Shown piece by piece: positions 9,136-17,825 of a DNA stretch of 64,000 bases. The notes below the pieces were generated by a model, which made no database searches, was not told the origin of the DNA, and saw nothing but the letters and a program-made list of their open reading frames with translations. Numbering within the stretch: position 1 is the first letter of the stretch; every line of letters starts with the position of its first letter. The DNA comes from Halovenus aranensis (GTDB taxonomy: Archaea; Halobacteriota; Halobacteria; Halobacteriales; Haloarculaceae). Made by a program: the position numbers and the translations under genes. Location of the stretch: assembly GCF_900100385.1 (NCBI RefSeq), contig NZ_FNFC01000012.1, positions 62,001 to 126,000 on the forward strand. The letters are read 5' to 3'.

Positions 9136-9822
9136 ATGTATCTCATTATCGTCGGTGCGGGTGATATCGGGACACCCCTCATCGAGATTGCCACCAGTGC
9201 CGGAAACGACGTGGTCGTCATCGAGCGAGACGAGACACGCGCCGACAGCATCGCCAGCGAACACGACTGTCTGGTGCTCAACGCCGACGCGACGACCAAA
9301 GACACATTGCAGGACGCCGGTGCCGACCAGGCCGATGCGATTATCTCGACGACCGCACAGGATGCGACGAATATTATGATTAGCCTCCTCGCCAAGGAGC
9401 TCGAGATTCCGTCCGTGGTCGCGGTCGTCCACAACCCCGAACACATGGGGCTGTACGAGCAGATTGGCGTCCACACGATGGAGAACCCACAGGAACTCAT
9501 CGCCCAGTATCTCTATCGCTCGGTCGCGCGCCCGGCCATCGTCGACTACATGCAAATCGGCGAGGAAGCAGAGGTCTTCGAGATAACGGTCACGAAAAGC
9601 GCCCCGATTGCTGGGCTGACGATTCAGGAGGCCGCCGAGCAGAGCATCGTCCCCGAAGACGTGCTCGTCGTCGCAATCGAACGCAAGAGTCAAGAGTCGC
9701 CGATTACGCCCCGCGGAAACGTCGAAATCAAGCCCGGCGACCTGCTGACGGTGTACTCCGGGTTCGGCGCCGACCCCGAGCTAACGGACCTGTTCGGCCA
9801 CTTCGAAGACGACCCGCAATGA
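9136..9822 (+). CDS. trkA: TrkA-type potassium uptake regulatory subunit
   Basis: A 228-residue cytoplasmic regulator of a Trk/Ktr potassium channel. An N-terminal RCK/TrkA-N Rossmann domain opens with MYLIIVGAGDIGTPL (glycine-rich NAD(H)/nucleotide loop) and has the acidic strand end VVVIERDE. A TrkA-C domain follows from about residue 145 (EVFEITVTKSAPIAGLTIQE). It has a single RCK unit, half the length of the double-unit bacterial TrkA. The stop overlaps the start of trkH by four bases (ATGA), so the two are translationally coupled. The ATG at 9136 begins exactly at the Rossmann strand; a TATA-like box lies near 9097-9105. Confidence 0.93.
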   Translation: MYLIIVGAGDIGTPLIEIATSAGNDVVVIERDETRADSIASEHDCLVLNADATTKDTLQDAGADQADAIISTTAQDATNIMISLLAKELEIPSVVAVVHNPEHMGLYEQIGVHTMENPQELIAQYLYRSVARPAIVDYMQIGEEAEVFEITVTKSAPIAGLTIQEAAEQSIVPEDVLVVAIERKSQESPITPRGNVEIKPGDLLTVYSGFGADPELTDLFGHFEDDPQ

Positions 9823-11366
9823 GAGTCACGAGCCGAACTGTCGGACGCGACGTTGGCCGAATCCTGCGTGTGGTCGCGCTCATGCCCGTAGCGTCGATGG
9901 TGGTCGCGGCCCTGAACGGCGAGTTCTTCGCGATTCCCGCATTTGCCGTTACGGCGCTGGTGATTGCCGGCGTCGGGACCGCACTCGCCCGCTGGTACCG
10001 CGACGCCGACCCGCCGGGCAAGCTCGAAGCGATGGTCACCGCGGCCCTGTCGTGGGCGGCCACCGGCCTGCTCGGCGCGCTCCCCTTTCTCCTCATCGCG
10101 TGGACGATTCACGTCGACCCGTATCCGGGCTGGACCAACACACCGGCGATGACCGAGACGGTCGCGGTCTTCAAGCGGCCGCTCGATTCAGTCTTCGAGA
10201 GCATGAGTGGGTTCACTGGGACGGGGCTGACGATGGCCACGATCGAGGAAGACCTGCCCCGCTCGCTGCACTGGTGGCGGTCGTTCATCGAGTGGGTCGG
10301 CGGCGTCGGTGTCATCGTCCTGACAGTCGCGATTCTCGCCAGGCCCGGCAGTGGCTCGCTCACCCTCTACGAGAGCGAAGCCCGCTCGGAGAAGATTCAC
10401 CCGAGCGTCGTCTCGACGGTCCAGGAAATCTGGAAGATATACGCCGGCCTCACGGGCGCGTCGATTTGCCTCTTTCTTGTCGTCGGGATGCCGCTGTGGG
10501 ACGCCATCAACCACGCGATGACTGGCATCGCGACCGGCGGATTCTCCGTTCACGCCGACTCCATCGGCCACTACGGCGAGCCAATTATCGAGTACGCCGT
10601 CGTCCCGGTGATGCTCGCGGGCAGTATCGCCTTCCCGGTTCATTATCTCATCGTCAAAGGCGAACTGGAGAACGTCTACCGCGACCTGCAGACACGCTGG
10701 GTGTTCATCTGGTTTGGCGCTGGCTCCCTGCTGTTGACCGGGCTGTTGGTGCGTGCGGGCCAGTACGAGACCCTCGAAGAGAACTTCAGAATCGGCCTCT
10801 TCCAGTTCGTCTCGGCCACCTCGAACGCCGGCTTCGGGACGGCGACAATCGGCGACGGGACCGAACAGGTCTGGAACGCGAGTCCGGTGTTACTGGCCTG
10901 TCTCGGGATGCTCACGGGAGCCGCGGCGGGGTCGACCGTCAGCGGCCTCAAGCTCATCCGTGTCATCACGCTCGTCAAGGGAACCGTCTGGCAGATACGC
11001 GGCGTCTTCGTCCCCGACTCGGCGGTGCGCTATCTCCGGATTGGCGAGCGCCGCCTCAGCGAAGACCAGTTCCAGCGCGAGTACACCGAGGCGACGGTCG
11101 TGTTGGTGCTGTGGCTCGCGTTTCTCGCGGTCGGCGTAGCGGTCCTCCTGCAGGTGCTCTCGCCGGAGCACCCGCTCGAATACGTCGTCTTCGAGGTGAT
11201 GAGCGCACAGAGCAACGTCGGCCTCGACTCGGGCATCACCGGCCCGACGATGCCGGCCCTCTCGAAGGCGATGTTGATTCTCAACATGTGGGTCGGGCGA
11301 CTGGAAATCATCCCGGTGGCGGTCCTCCTGAGCTCGGTCTTCAGCCGGCTCGACCTCTACCGGTAA
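9819..11366 (+). CDS. trkH: TrkH-family potassium transporter, membrane subunit
   Basis: A 515-residue multi-pass membrane protein of the TrkH/KtrB superfamily that forms the potassium pore in complex with the upstream TrkA. The four-fold pore-loop repeats are visible: ESMSGFTGTGLTMATIEE, MTGIATGGFSVHADS, VSATSNAGFGTATIGDG and MSAQSNVGLDSGITGP, each with the selectivity glycine. The length is normal. It overlaps trkA by four bases, forming a two-gene operon. Its 3' end overlaps the tail of the convergent gene at 11341 by 26 bases. In salt-in haloarchaea potassium is the main osmolyte, so this pair probably supports osmotic balance. Confidence 0.94.
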   Translation: MRVTSRTVGRDVGRILRVVALMPVASMVVAALNGEFFAIPAFAVTALVIAGVGTALARWYRDADPPGKLEAMVTAALSWAATGLLGALPFLLIAWTIHVDPYPGWTNTPAMTETVAVFKRPLDSVFESMSGFTGTGLTMATIEEDLPRSLHWWRSFIEWVGGVGVIVLTVAILARPGSGSLTLYESEARSEKIHPSVVSTVQEIWKIYAGLTGASICLFLVVGMPLWDAINHAMTGIATGGFSVHADSIGHYGEPIIEYAVVPVMLAGSIAFPVHYLIVKGELENVYRDLQTRWVFIWFGAGSLLLTGLLVRAGQYETLEENFRIGLFQFVSATSNAGFGTATIGDGTEQVWNASPVLLACLGMLTGAAAGSTVSGLKLIRVITLVKGTVWQIRGVFVPDSAVRYLRIGERRLSEDQFQREYTEATVVLVLWLAFLAVGVAVLLQVLSPEHPLEYVVFEVMSAQSNVGLDSGITGPTMPALSKAMLILNMWVGRLEIIPVAVLLSSVFSRLDLYR

Positions 11367-11778
11367 CGGCGTCGTCGACCCACGCGCCGAGACGACCACA
11401 CGCCAGTCCGAACAGCGGGGCGAGACAGACGACGACCACGCCCGCAAACAACAGTGAGACGACGCTTGACTGTGTGCCTGTCGGCGCGGTGACTGCCGTC
11501 ACGAGCGAAGTGATGACGCCAACCACGCCGCCGAGAGCGCCGGCCCGCGCGCCGGCGGCGTCCGGGTCTGTCGAGTACCGGGCGGCGAGCGCACCGGCGA
11601 CGGCCGCGCCGAATATCATGACACTCCCGGCGAGTGTTGTTGCCGAATACGGTAACAGTTCGAGGACGATACCGACGGGCACAGACACGAGTGCGCCGAC
11701 GACGGCGAACCGCCAGGCCGCGGACAGCCGACGGAGGGCAACCGGCATGTGCGGGTGAGATGTGCGCGAACGGCTCAT
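11341..11778 (-). CDS. Small membrane protein, DUF5518-like
   Basis: A 145-residue protein with four likely membrane helices: FAVVGALVSVPVGIVLELL, SVMIFGAAVAGALAARY, GALGGVVGVITSLVTAVTA and SVVSLLFAGVVVVCLAPLFG. The conserved RYSTDPDAAGARAGALGGV loop resembles haloarchaeal DUF5518 proteins of unknown function. I start it at the ATG ending at 11778, because the sequence upstream in this frame is Arg/Pro-rich and not protein-like. A second possible start lies ten codons later. It ends inside the last codons of trkH, tail to tail. Confidence 0.72.
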   Translation of the reverse strand: MSRSRTSHPHMPVALRRLSAAWRFAVVGALVSVPVGIVLELLPYSATTLAGSVMIFGAAVAGALAARYSTDPDAAGARAGALGGVVGVITSLVTAVTAPTGTQSSVVSLLFAGVVVVCLAPLFGLACGRLGAWVDDAVTGRGRAG

Positions 11779-11843
11779 AGCTTCGTCGAGCAGCGCGAAC
11801 AGTTCGAACGGTCTTCTTAAAGCCAGTGAGGCCAAGGTTCGGT

Positions 11844-13463
11844 ATGGACGACAGCGCGGACGAGACACACGTCGAGTGGCGCGAGTGGGGCGAAGACGCC
11901 TTCGAGGCAGCCGGGGACGCGGGCAAGCCCGTGTTGCTCGCGCTCGTGACCGAGTGGTCGGAGGAATGTCACAACATGGACCGGGCGACCTACGCCGAGC
12001 CGCGCATCGCGGCAAACATCAACGACGGGTTCGTCCCGATTCGGGTCGACGCCGACCGCAACCCACACATCCGCGAGCGGTACAACATGGGCGGATTCCC
12101 CTCGACTGTCTTCTGTACGCCCGAGGGGACGATTCTCACCGGCGCGACCGTGCTGGGTATCGACGGCTTTCGCGAGATTCTCGACAGCGTCAGACACACC
12201 TGGGACCAGCGCGGCGAGGACGCGGGCTCGTTGCCCCGGGCGCTCCAGGAGGACCCGCCGGCCGGCGAGGTGACCGCGCGAATCGAGGAACACATGGTCG
12301 AGCAACTGCTGGCGACGTTCGACGACGAGTTCGGCGGCTGGGGGACCGACGTGAAGTTCCCACTCCCCCGGACCGTCGAGTTCGCCCTCGTCCGGGCGCG
12401 CGACCAGGCGACGCGCACCCTCGATGCGATTCAGACACACCTGCTCGACACTTACGACGGCGGCTTCTATCGCTTTAGCCGCAATCGAAACTGGGGGGCG
12501 GCCCGCTGTGAGAAGCTCACCGACGAGAACGCCGCCGTCGTGCGAGCGCTCGCACACGGCTACCGCTACACGGGCGAACAGAGCTACCGCGAGTCAGCAG
12601 AACGCGGCGTCGAGTTCCTGACGACGACGCTGTGGACCGGCGACGCCTTCGGTGCCAGTCAGGGCGGCGACGAGGAGTACTTCCGACTCGAACCGAGCGA
12701 GCGCGCAGACGCCGAGGCACCTGCCGTCGACGAGACGGTCTTTGCCGGTCACAACGGCCTCGCCATCGACGCCTTGCTCCGGTATCACGCCTACACAGAC
12801 GACGAGACGGCGAGCCAGTACGCCCGGCAGGCCCGAGAGACGCTGACTGAAACCCTCGTCGACGACGGCCGCGTCCAGCGATACGCCGACGCAGATGCCC
12901 CGCGAGGACTGCTCGTCGACCAGGCACGGACGCTGCGCGGACTCACGACCTCGTGGTCGGTGCTCGGCGAGCCAGGCCCGGCCGTCGACGTTGCGGAGTG
13001 GACGCTGTCGCATCTCAGAGACGACGACGGCTCGTTCCGGGACGCCCCGACCGGCGGTGCCGGACTGCTCTCGGAGCCGCTGTATCCGCTGGATACGACG
13101 GTCGAACTCGCCGACTCGTTGCTCGACCTCGCAGGCCTCACCGGCGACAGGCGGTACAGTGAGGCGGCACACGACGCCGTCGCGGCATTCGCCGGAGCGG
13201 GTGAACGGATGGGCGTCGAAGTCGCACACTACGCGACAGTCGCCTCGCGGCTGGGCGACCTGCAGGTCATCGCGGTCGGGACAGACGCGGGGAGCGACCT
13301 CCACCGGGCCGCGTTGCGCCTGGCCGACCACGAGGCGGTCGTGGCCCCGACAGCCACGGGGAGCCGGACGCTGCCGGAAAACGAGGCACGGCTCGTCGTC
13401 GACGGCGAAAAACAGGGGACAGCGGCCACGCCCGAGGCACTCGAAGACCTGCTGACGACGTAG
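11844..13463 (+). CDS. DUF255 thioredoxin-like protein with helical toroid domain, shortened
   Basis: A 539-residue member of the DUF255 family (bacterial YyaL, animal SPATA20). Residues 1 to about 130 are a thioredoxin-like domain (KPVLLALVTEWSEECHNMDR, FVPIRVDADRNPHIRERYNM, GGFPSTVFCTPEGTIL). The rest resembles an alpha/alpha toroid related to N-acylglucosamine epimerases (DEFGGWGTDVKFP, DGGFYRFSRNRNWG, VFAGHNGLAIDALLRY). Typical relatives have about 680-700 residues and a CHWC-type motif; here the equivalent is SEECHN with one Cys, so thiol redox chemistry is doubtful. Function in the family is uncertain. A TATA-like tcttaaag at 11812-11819 fits the ATG at 11844. Confidence 0.87.
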   Translation: MDDSADETHVEWREWGEDAFEAAGDAGKPVLLALVTEWSEECHNMDRATYAEPRIAANINDGFVPIRVDADRNPHIRERYNMGGFPSTVFCTPEGTILTGATVLGIDGFREILDSVRHTWDQRGEDAGSLPRALQEDPPAGEVTARIEEHMVEQLLATFDDEFGGWGTDVKFPLPRTVEFALVRARDQATRTLDAIQTHLLDTYDGGFYRFSRNRNWGAARCEKLTDENAAVVRALAHGYRYTGEQSYRESAERGVEFLTTTLWTGDAFGASQGGDEEYFRLEPSERADAEAPAVDETVFAGHNGLAIDALLRYHAYTDDETASQYARQARETLTETLVDDGRVQRYADADAPRGLLVDQARTLRGLTTSWSVLGEPGPAVDVAEWTLSHLRDDDGSFRDAPTGGAGLLSEPLYPLDTTVELADSLLDLAGLTGDRRYSEAAHDAVAAFAGAGERMGVEVAHYATVASRLGDLQVIAVGTDAGSDLHRAALRLADHEAVVAPTATGSRTLPENEARLVVDGEKQGTAATPEALEDLLTT

Positions 13464-13467
13464 CCGG

Positions 13468-14550
13468 TCAGTTCGTCGGCGCCTGTGTCAGTTCGTCAGC
13501 CAGCGGTGACTCGCTGGCCACACCGGCGTCGCTGTACAGTGAGAGAAGTTCGTCGATGGCGTTGTCGATGTCGTACTGCGCGACGGCACCTCTGGTGTCG
13601 CGGTTGCCGTCGAGACAGTGCTCGATTGCTGTGACCATCGCCTCGATATCGCCGTAGGCGAACCGCTCGCCGTTTTCGGGCTGGATCGTCTCGTCGAAGG
13701 GAGCAGCGTCAGTCGCCGCGACTGGCGTCCCGCAGGCGTTTGCTTCGAGCGTCGAGAGTCCGAGCGTATCGGCTGTCGAGGCCGTGACGAACGTATCGAT
13801 AGACGAGTAGAAGATAGGGAGTTCTTCACGGGGGAGGAACTCACTGAACTGGACGTTCGCGGGCGGGTCGCGCTTGAGAACGTCGGCGTGGGGCCCTTCG
13901 CCGACGATAACGAAGTCGTATTCGGGGAGGTGGCGGGCGACCCGGAGAATCTCGTCGACGTTTTTCTCCTTGCTGAGCCGGCCGCTGTATCCGATGACGG
14001 TGCGGTTCTCGTACCACCGCTCCTGTGTCGGCTCGAAGAACTCCAGGTCGATACCGACCGGGAGCTGGACGTGGTCGACGTTGCGGTCGATGCGCTCGGT
14101 CGAGGCCGTCACGGCGTCGAAACTCCCCAGATACGTCTCCTCCATCGGGAGATACAGCCGGGCGAGTGCGTCGGCGACGGACTCGAATTTCACGCCCTGG
14201 TCGAAGTACTCCTCGACTGGCGTGTGATGAGTGTACACCGTTGGCAGGTCGTCTCTCCGGGCGTAGTAGCGGCCGAGTAGGCCGACCGGCCCGGGGCCGT
14301 GACAGTGGACCACATCGAGCGCCGGAAGCGTCGACGGCCGCCTGAACAGCGGAATCCGGTACCCCTGATAGAAGGGGTTCGGAAGTGAGGATACCGGAAG
14401 TTCGCGGTCCCGCGGGTCGTAGTCGCCGTCCGGGTAGACCACGTACACCTCGTGGCCGCGGCGTTCGAGCTCTTCGCGCCAGAGCTTTATCGTGTAGGTG
14501 ACGCCGTCAATTTCGGGGAAGTAGCTATCGGTGAAAAAACCGATTTTCAT
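13468..14550 (-). CDS. Glycosyltransferase family 4 protein
   Basis: A 360-residue GT-B glycosyltransferase that transfers a sugar from a nucleotide-sugar to an acceptor at the inner membrane face. The N-terminal Rossmann domain starts MKIGFFTDSYFPEIDGVTY, with the glycine-containing acceptor loop, and has VVHCHGPGPVGLLGRYYA and VYTHHTPVEEYFDQG. The C-terminal donor domain has VIGYSGRLSKEKNVDEILRV and DTLGLSTLEANACGTPVAA. The second Glu of the EX7E motif is present, but the first is replaced by Asp. Relatives act on diacylglycerol and polysaccharides. It sits with a sulfatase-like gene and two more envelope genes. Confidence 0.9.
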   Translation of the reverse strand: MKIGFFTDSYFPEIDGVTYTIKLWREELERRGHEVYVVYPDGDYDPRDRELPVSSLPNPFYQGYRIPLFRRPSTLPALDVVHCHGPGPVGLLGRYYARRDDLPTVYTHHTPVEEYFDQGVKFESVADALARLYLPMEETYLGSFDAVTASTERIDRNVDHVQLPVGIDLEFFEPTQERWYENRTVIGYSGRLSKEKNVDEILRVARHLPEYDFVIVGEGPHADVLKRDPPANVQFSEFLPREELPIFYSSIDTFVTASTADTLGLSTLEANACGTPVAATDAAPFDETIQPENGERFAYGDIEAMVTAIEHCLDGNRDTRGAVAQYDIDNAIDELLSLYSDAGVASESPLADELTQAPTN

Positions 14551-14578
14551 CGTATCATCTCCGTCGTGTCCGGTATCG

Positions 14579-15433
14579 TTACTCGATTTCGAGCCACGGT
14601 ACCTCCATCAGCGGGGGAATGTACGTCTCGATGTGGTGCTCCCAGACGCCTTCCTCGCCGAAGGCCTCACCGTGGTCGGCGGTGACGACGACATCGCCGT
14701 CGAGTTTCGGTATCAGCTCGGCAATCGCTTCGAGCGCGATGCGCAGGTTCTCCTCGTATAGCGCCATCGCCGCGCCACGGGTGCCGTTTTTGACCACGTC
14801 TGTCGGGTCGAGTTCGAGCCAGAGGCCGGCTTTCTGAGCGAGTGCGCTCCCGTCGAGTTTGTCCTCGACTTTGGGACGGATAGCGTCACTCAGCGAGGAA
14901 AGTGCGCCGCCGTCGGCGACCTCTTCGGCGTCTTCCTGGCTCCGGATGCCCTTCTGAATCTGCTTGAGCTTGCGGCCTTTGCCACGCGAGAGATACGGCG
15001 CGTGGGGCTGCATGTAGTGCAGGACTGTCCGGTCGGCCTGCTCGACGGCGTCTTGGTGGTCCCACAGCGACTCGGCGAGGTTCTCGGGGGGAACCGTCGC
15101 TAGGTCGTCGTCCCAGCCGTGTTTCCAAACGTCGATAACCTCGGCGAGGTGTTCGGTCGCCGTCCACTCGTAGTCACAGCTGGCGCCCCACTTGAGTTCG
15201 TTCAGCGGGATACCGAGGCTGTTGATGAACGGATTGCCCGAGAAGTAGGCGATATCGTGGTCCTCCGTGAGCGTCCGGTAGGCCCATTCCGGGGTCGAAG
15301 AGCCCAGGCTCCGGCGCTTTTCCAGCGTCCCGTCGAGATACTCGTCGTAGACATCACTGAACACGTCGTAGCGACACGCGTCGAGAACCAGACAGTAATC
15401 CCACTCAGACTCCAGAAACTGCTGGTCTTCCAT
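14579..15433 (-). CDS. Alkaline-phosphatase/sulfatase-superfamily protein
   Basis: A 284-residue protein of the alkaline phosphatase superfamily. The N-terminus has the first metal site (WDYCLVLDACRYDVF). The C-terminal part has DGDVVVTADHGEAFGEEGVW and a following EHH, the second metal site typical of sulfatases and phosphoglycerol transferases. No formylglycine motif (CxPxR) and no signal peptide are visible, so it may be a cytoplasmic phosphodiesterase or transferase rather than a true sulfatase. I use the ATG ending at 15433; the frame stays open far upstream but that part is low-complexity and overlaps the divergent gene. It is 28 bases upstream of the glycosyltransferase gene, probably in one operon. 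Confidence 0.85.
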   Translation of the reverse strand: MEDQQFLESEWDYCLVLDACRYDVFSDVYDEYLDGTLEKRRSLGSSTPEWAYRTLTEDHDIAYFSGNPFINSLGIPLNELKWGASCDYEWTATEHLAEVIDVWKHGWDDDLATVPPENLAESLWDHQDAVEQADRTVLHYMQPHAPYLSRGKGRKLKQIQKGIRSQEDAEEVADGGALSSLSDAIRPKVEDKLDGSALAQKAGLWLELDPTDVVKNGTRGAAMALYEENLRIALEAIAELIPKLDGDVVVTADHGEAFGEEGVWEHHIETYIPPLMEVPWLEIE

Positions 15434-15553
15434 CGTATTCCGTGGTTTTCGTGGAGCTTGTATAATGCTGTTGGTTGGTACGCGAGGCAGGCCACACAGC
15501 ACAAAATCGGCAGTCGAAACGTTGATTGCCGACCCGCGGAAGGCACGGACAAG

Positions 15554-16822
15554 ATGGGGAGCGTCGAGAGAGTCCGCTCGTTGCTGTCGGCCCAGCGGCC
15601 CGAGCGAGTCACGCTCGTCTTTGGGTTGTTCACTGGTGCCCTCGGTGTTGTCCTCGCCGCAATCGAGTTCATCGAGGGTCAAGAAATCGACTATCAGGCC
15701 TACTATTTTGCCGGGCGGGCGGTCATCGAAGGCGAGCCTTTCGTCGGCTGGGCTATCACTGACGGCTCCTTTCTCACCGAGAAAGCCTACGTCTATACGC
15801 CGGTGACGGCGCCTGTCTTCTCGGTCTACGGGGCGTTCCCGAAATGGCAGTTCGGGTACGTGCTCAACGTCTTGCTCTTGTTGGGTGTCTTCTATCTCAT
15901 CGGCAAACTCGTGTTGCAGTTTCTCGACCGCCACGGGGTCGAACTCGAACGCGTCGACCGACTCCTGATTCTCGGCTTTTGTCTGTTCTCGGGCCACAGC
16001 ATCCTCGGCATCTACCGGGGAAACGTCGACCCGATTGTGCTTCTGGCACTCGGCGTTGGCCTGCTCGCAATCGAGCGCGGCGAGGAGTGGAAAGGCGGCA
16101 CCCTCTGGGCGGCGACCGCACACTTCAAACTCTTTCCGGCCTTCCTCGGCGTCTGGCTCCTCTACCGTCGCGCTTACCGGGCCATCGGGGCGGCTATCGT
16201 CACCGGACTGGGCCTCATTGTGCTCGGGGTTGCCCTCTTTGGTGTCGACGCGCACATCGATTTCGTCGAGTTCATCGTCAACGAGCGAAGCCGAGAAGGC
16301 TACTTCCAGGGCGGCCTCGACCCGGAAATTCAGTGGATTACGCTCCGGCGACCGTTCTCACAGTTTGTCTCCCTGTCGGGCAATCAGCTGTTTGCCGTCA
16401 CGACGACGCTCGTCGCCCCCTTCGTCTATCTCGTCTACCGGGACGCCGACTCGGAACTCGACCGGACCGTCGCGTTTTTCGCGACGATGGTCGCGATGCT
16501 CATCACCATCGTCCCCTCGACGCTCAACTACGTCGTCTACCTCTATTTCCCGCTGCTCGGGCTGGTGTACATGACCGAGGACCCAACCGCAAAGCGGCTG
16601 TTTCTCGCCGGGCTGGTGTTGGTCAATCTACCGCTGTATCCTCAGCACATCGAGCTGATTGTCGACGCCCTCCCGCTGGGGGTCGTCGGTGACGCCGCCG
16701 TCGCCGGGTCACGAGCCGTCTTGACCTACGTCTCGATTCCACTCGTTGGCTTCCTGTGTCTTCTGGCTGGCTGTATCAGGTTCGTCCGGGTGCCGAATGT
16801 CACCGGGCAGCCCACAGAGTGA
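15554..16822 (+). CDS. Polytopic membrane protein, GT87/DUF2029-type mannosyltransferase-like
   Basis: A 422-residue protein with about 10-11 membrane helices. It resembles GT-C glycosyltransferases of the GT87 (DUF2029) family, which use polyprenyl-phosphate sugars on the outer face. Visible signals are an acidic residue pair after the first helix (EFIEGQEIDYQAYYFAGRAV), ILGIYRGNVDPIVLLALGVG and LWAATAHFKLFPAFLGVWLL, which match the conserved GN and K-x-P-P-like loops of the family. The ATG at 15554 is chosen because the first helix starts about 20 residues later; the long upstream extension is the shadow of the opposite gene. It is divergent from the sulfatase-like gene and probably shares its regulation. 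Confidence 0.82.
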   Translation: MGSVERVRSLLSAQRPERVTLVFGLFTGALGVVLAAIEFIEGQEIDYQAYYFAGRAVIEGEPFVGWAITDGSFLTEKAYVYTPVTAPVFSVYGAFPKWQFGYVLNVLLLLGVFYLIGKLVLQFLDRHGVELERVDRLLILGFCLFSGHSILGIYRGNVDPIVLLALGVGLLAIERGEEWKGGTLWAATAHFKLFPAFLGVWLLYRRAYRAIGAAIVTGLGLIVLGVALFGVDAHIDFVEFIVNERSREGYFQGGLDPEIQWITLRRPFSQFVSLSGNQLFAVTTTLVAPFVYLVYRDADSELDRTVAFFATMVAMLITIVPSTLNYVVYLYFPLLGLVYMTEDPTAKRLFLAGLVLVNLPLYPQHIELIVDALPLGVVGDAAVAGSRAVLTYVSIPLVGFLCLLAGCIRFVRVPNVTGQPTE

Positions 16823-16825
16823 CTG

Positions 16826-17716
16826 TCACAGAAGACCTCGGAGGTGGCGACGAAGCTGTGCCCGTCCACGACTCGACAGCGTGTGCCGGCCCAGGCGCTC
16901 GACTGACTGCCCGAGCCAGAGGAGCTTGTAGGCCGTCGCGAGCGTCTCGTAATCCGGTGGGAGAGACCGATACTGTCGGTAGCCCTCGTGGAGTTCCCGG
17001 CGGAGTTGCTCTCGTGTCGCTCCCGAGAACGCCCGCCAGAACCAGTCGACAAAGCGCATCTCGGCGCGAGCGAGCGCGTACCCTGCCGTGGTGACGTGGG
17101 CGTTCCCCCAGTCCAGAAACGCCGTCACGTCGCCGTCCGTGGCGAGTAGATTCCCCGGAAAGAGGTCCCCGTGTGTGAGAACCGGCTGCCAGTCGCCGGG
17201 GTCACAGCCGGTGCGGTCGGCGAGTCGTCGGCCCTGTTCTGGAATCCAGAGGCCGTCCGGCCGCTCGACGGCCAGCTCGTCGCCGTCACGGACGAGGCCG
17301 CCTGTCTGGTCGAACTGGTGGGTCGCGTGAACTTCGCCGAGCATCGCGCCAATCTGGCGAACAATTGTGAAGCGACCCTCCCCGAAGGCCGGAAACGGCG
17401 TCGGCAGCGAGCCGTCCCGGAACTCGTACAGCGCCCACCGGGTGGTCGGCTCGGTCTGGATGTGACCGGACGCCAGGACAGAGGGCGCGGGGACCGTGGT
17501 TGTCTCGGTCACTAACTCGAGTACCAGCGGTTCGATAACGTCGCCGGTCCGGACGCTCGGACCGCCGAGCTTGCAGACTGCCCGGCCGGGGTCACCGTCG
17601 AGGTCGAGCAGATACGTCTCCGCGACTCGACCGCCGGTCGGTTGCTCACAGTCCCGGACAGAACACGACAGCGCCCTCTCGACGATGCGTTCGACTCGCT
17701 GGGGTGGACCGGCCAT
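16826..17716 (-). CDS. Aminoglycoside phosphotransferase-like (APH) kinase
   Basis: A 296-residue APH-family small-molecule kinase. The catalytic loop is LTHGDLFPGNLLATDG (H-G-D-x4-N) and the metal-binding motif is VTAFLDWGNAHV. The nucleotide-binding N-lobe starts near GGRVAETYLLDLDGDPGRAV with a lysine in VCKLGG. The substrate is not predictable; archaeal relatives are usually housekeeping small-molecule kinases rather than resistance factors. It ends three bases after the convergent GT87-like gene. The ATG ending at 17716 is preferred because the upstream extension in this frame overlaps the promoter and start of the divergent flippase-like gene. Confidence 0.85.
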   Translation of the reverse strand: MAGPPQRVERIVERALSCSVRDCEQPTGGRVAETYLLDLDGDPGRAVCKLGGPSVRTGDVIEPLVLELVTETTTVPAPSVLASGHIQTEPTTRWALYEFRDGSLPTPFPAFGEGRFTIVRQIGAMLGEVHATHQFDQTGGLVRDGDELAVERPDGLWIPEQGRRLADRTGCDPGDWQPVLTHGDLFPGNLLATDGDVTAFLDWGNAHVTTAGYALARAEMRFVDWFWRAFSGATREQLRRELHEGYRQYRSLPPDYETLATAYKLLWLGQSVERLGRHTLSSRGRAQLRRHLRGLL

Positions 17717-17825
17717 CGTAAGATGATAGACCACGGCAAGGATTTGTCTCCGTCGGTCGGCGGATTTCGATACCCTCAAACCGCCGGTGCTCGAACGGCC
17801 GACGAGAACTGCGAGTAATAAATCT

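Noticed and set aside
14025-14345. Plus-strand frame inside the glycosyltransferase gene
   Set aside because: The minus strand carries the complete GT4 motifs; the plus frame is Arg-rich with no family.
15434-16255. N-terminal extension of the sulfatase-like protein
   Set aside because: The frame is open upstream of 15433 but low-complexity and antisense to the GT87-like gene; the family N-terminus begins at 15433.
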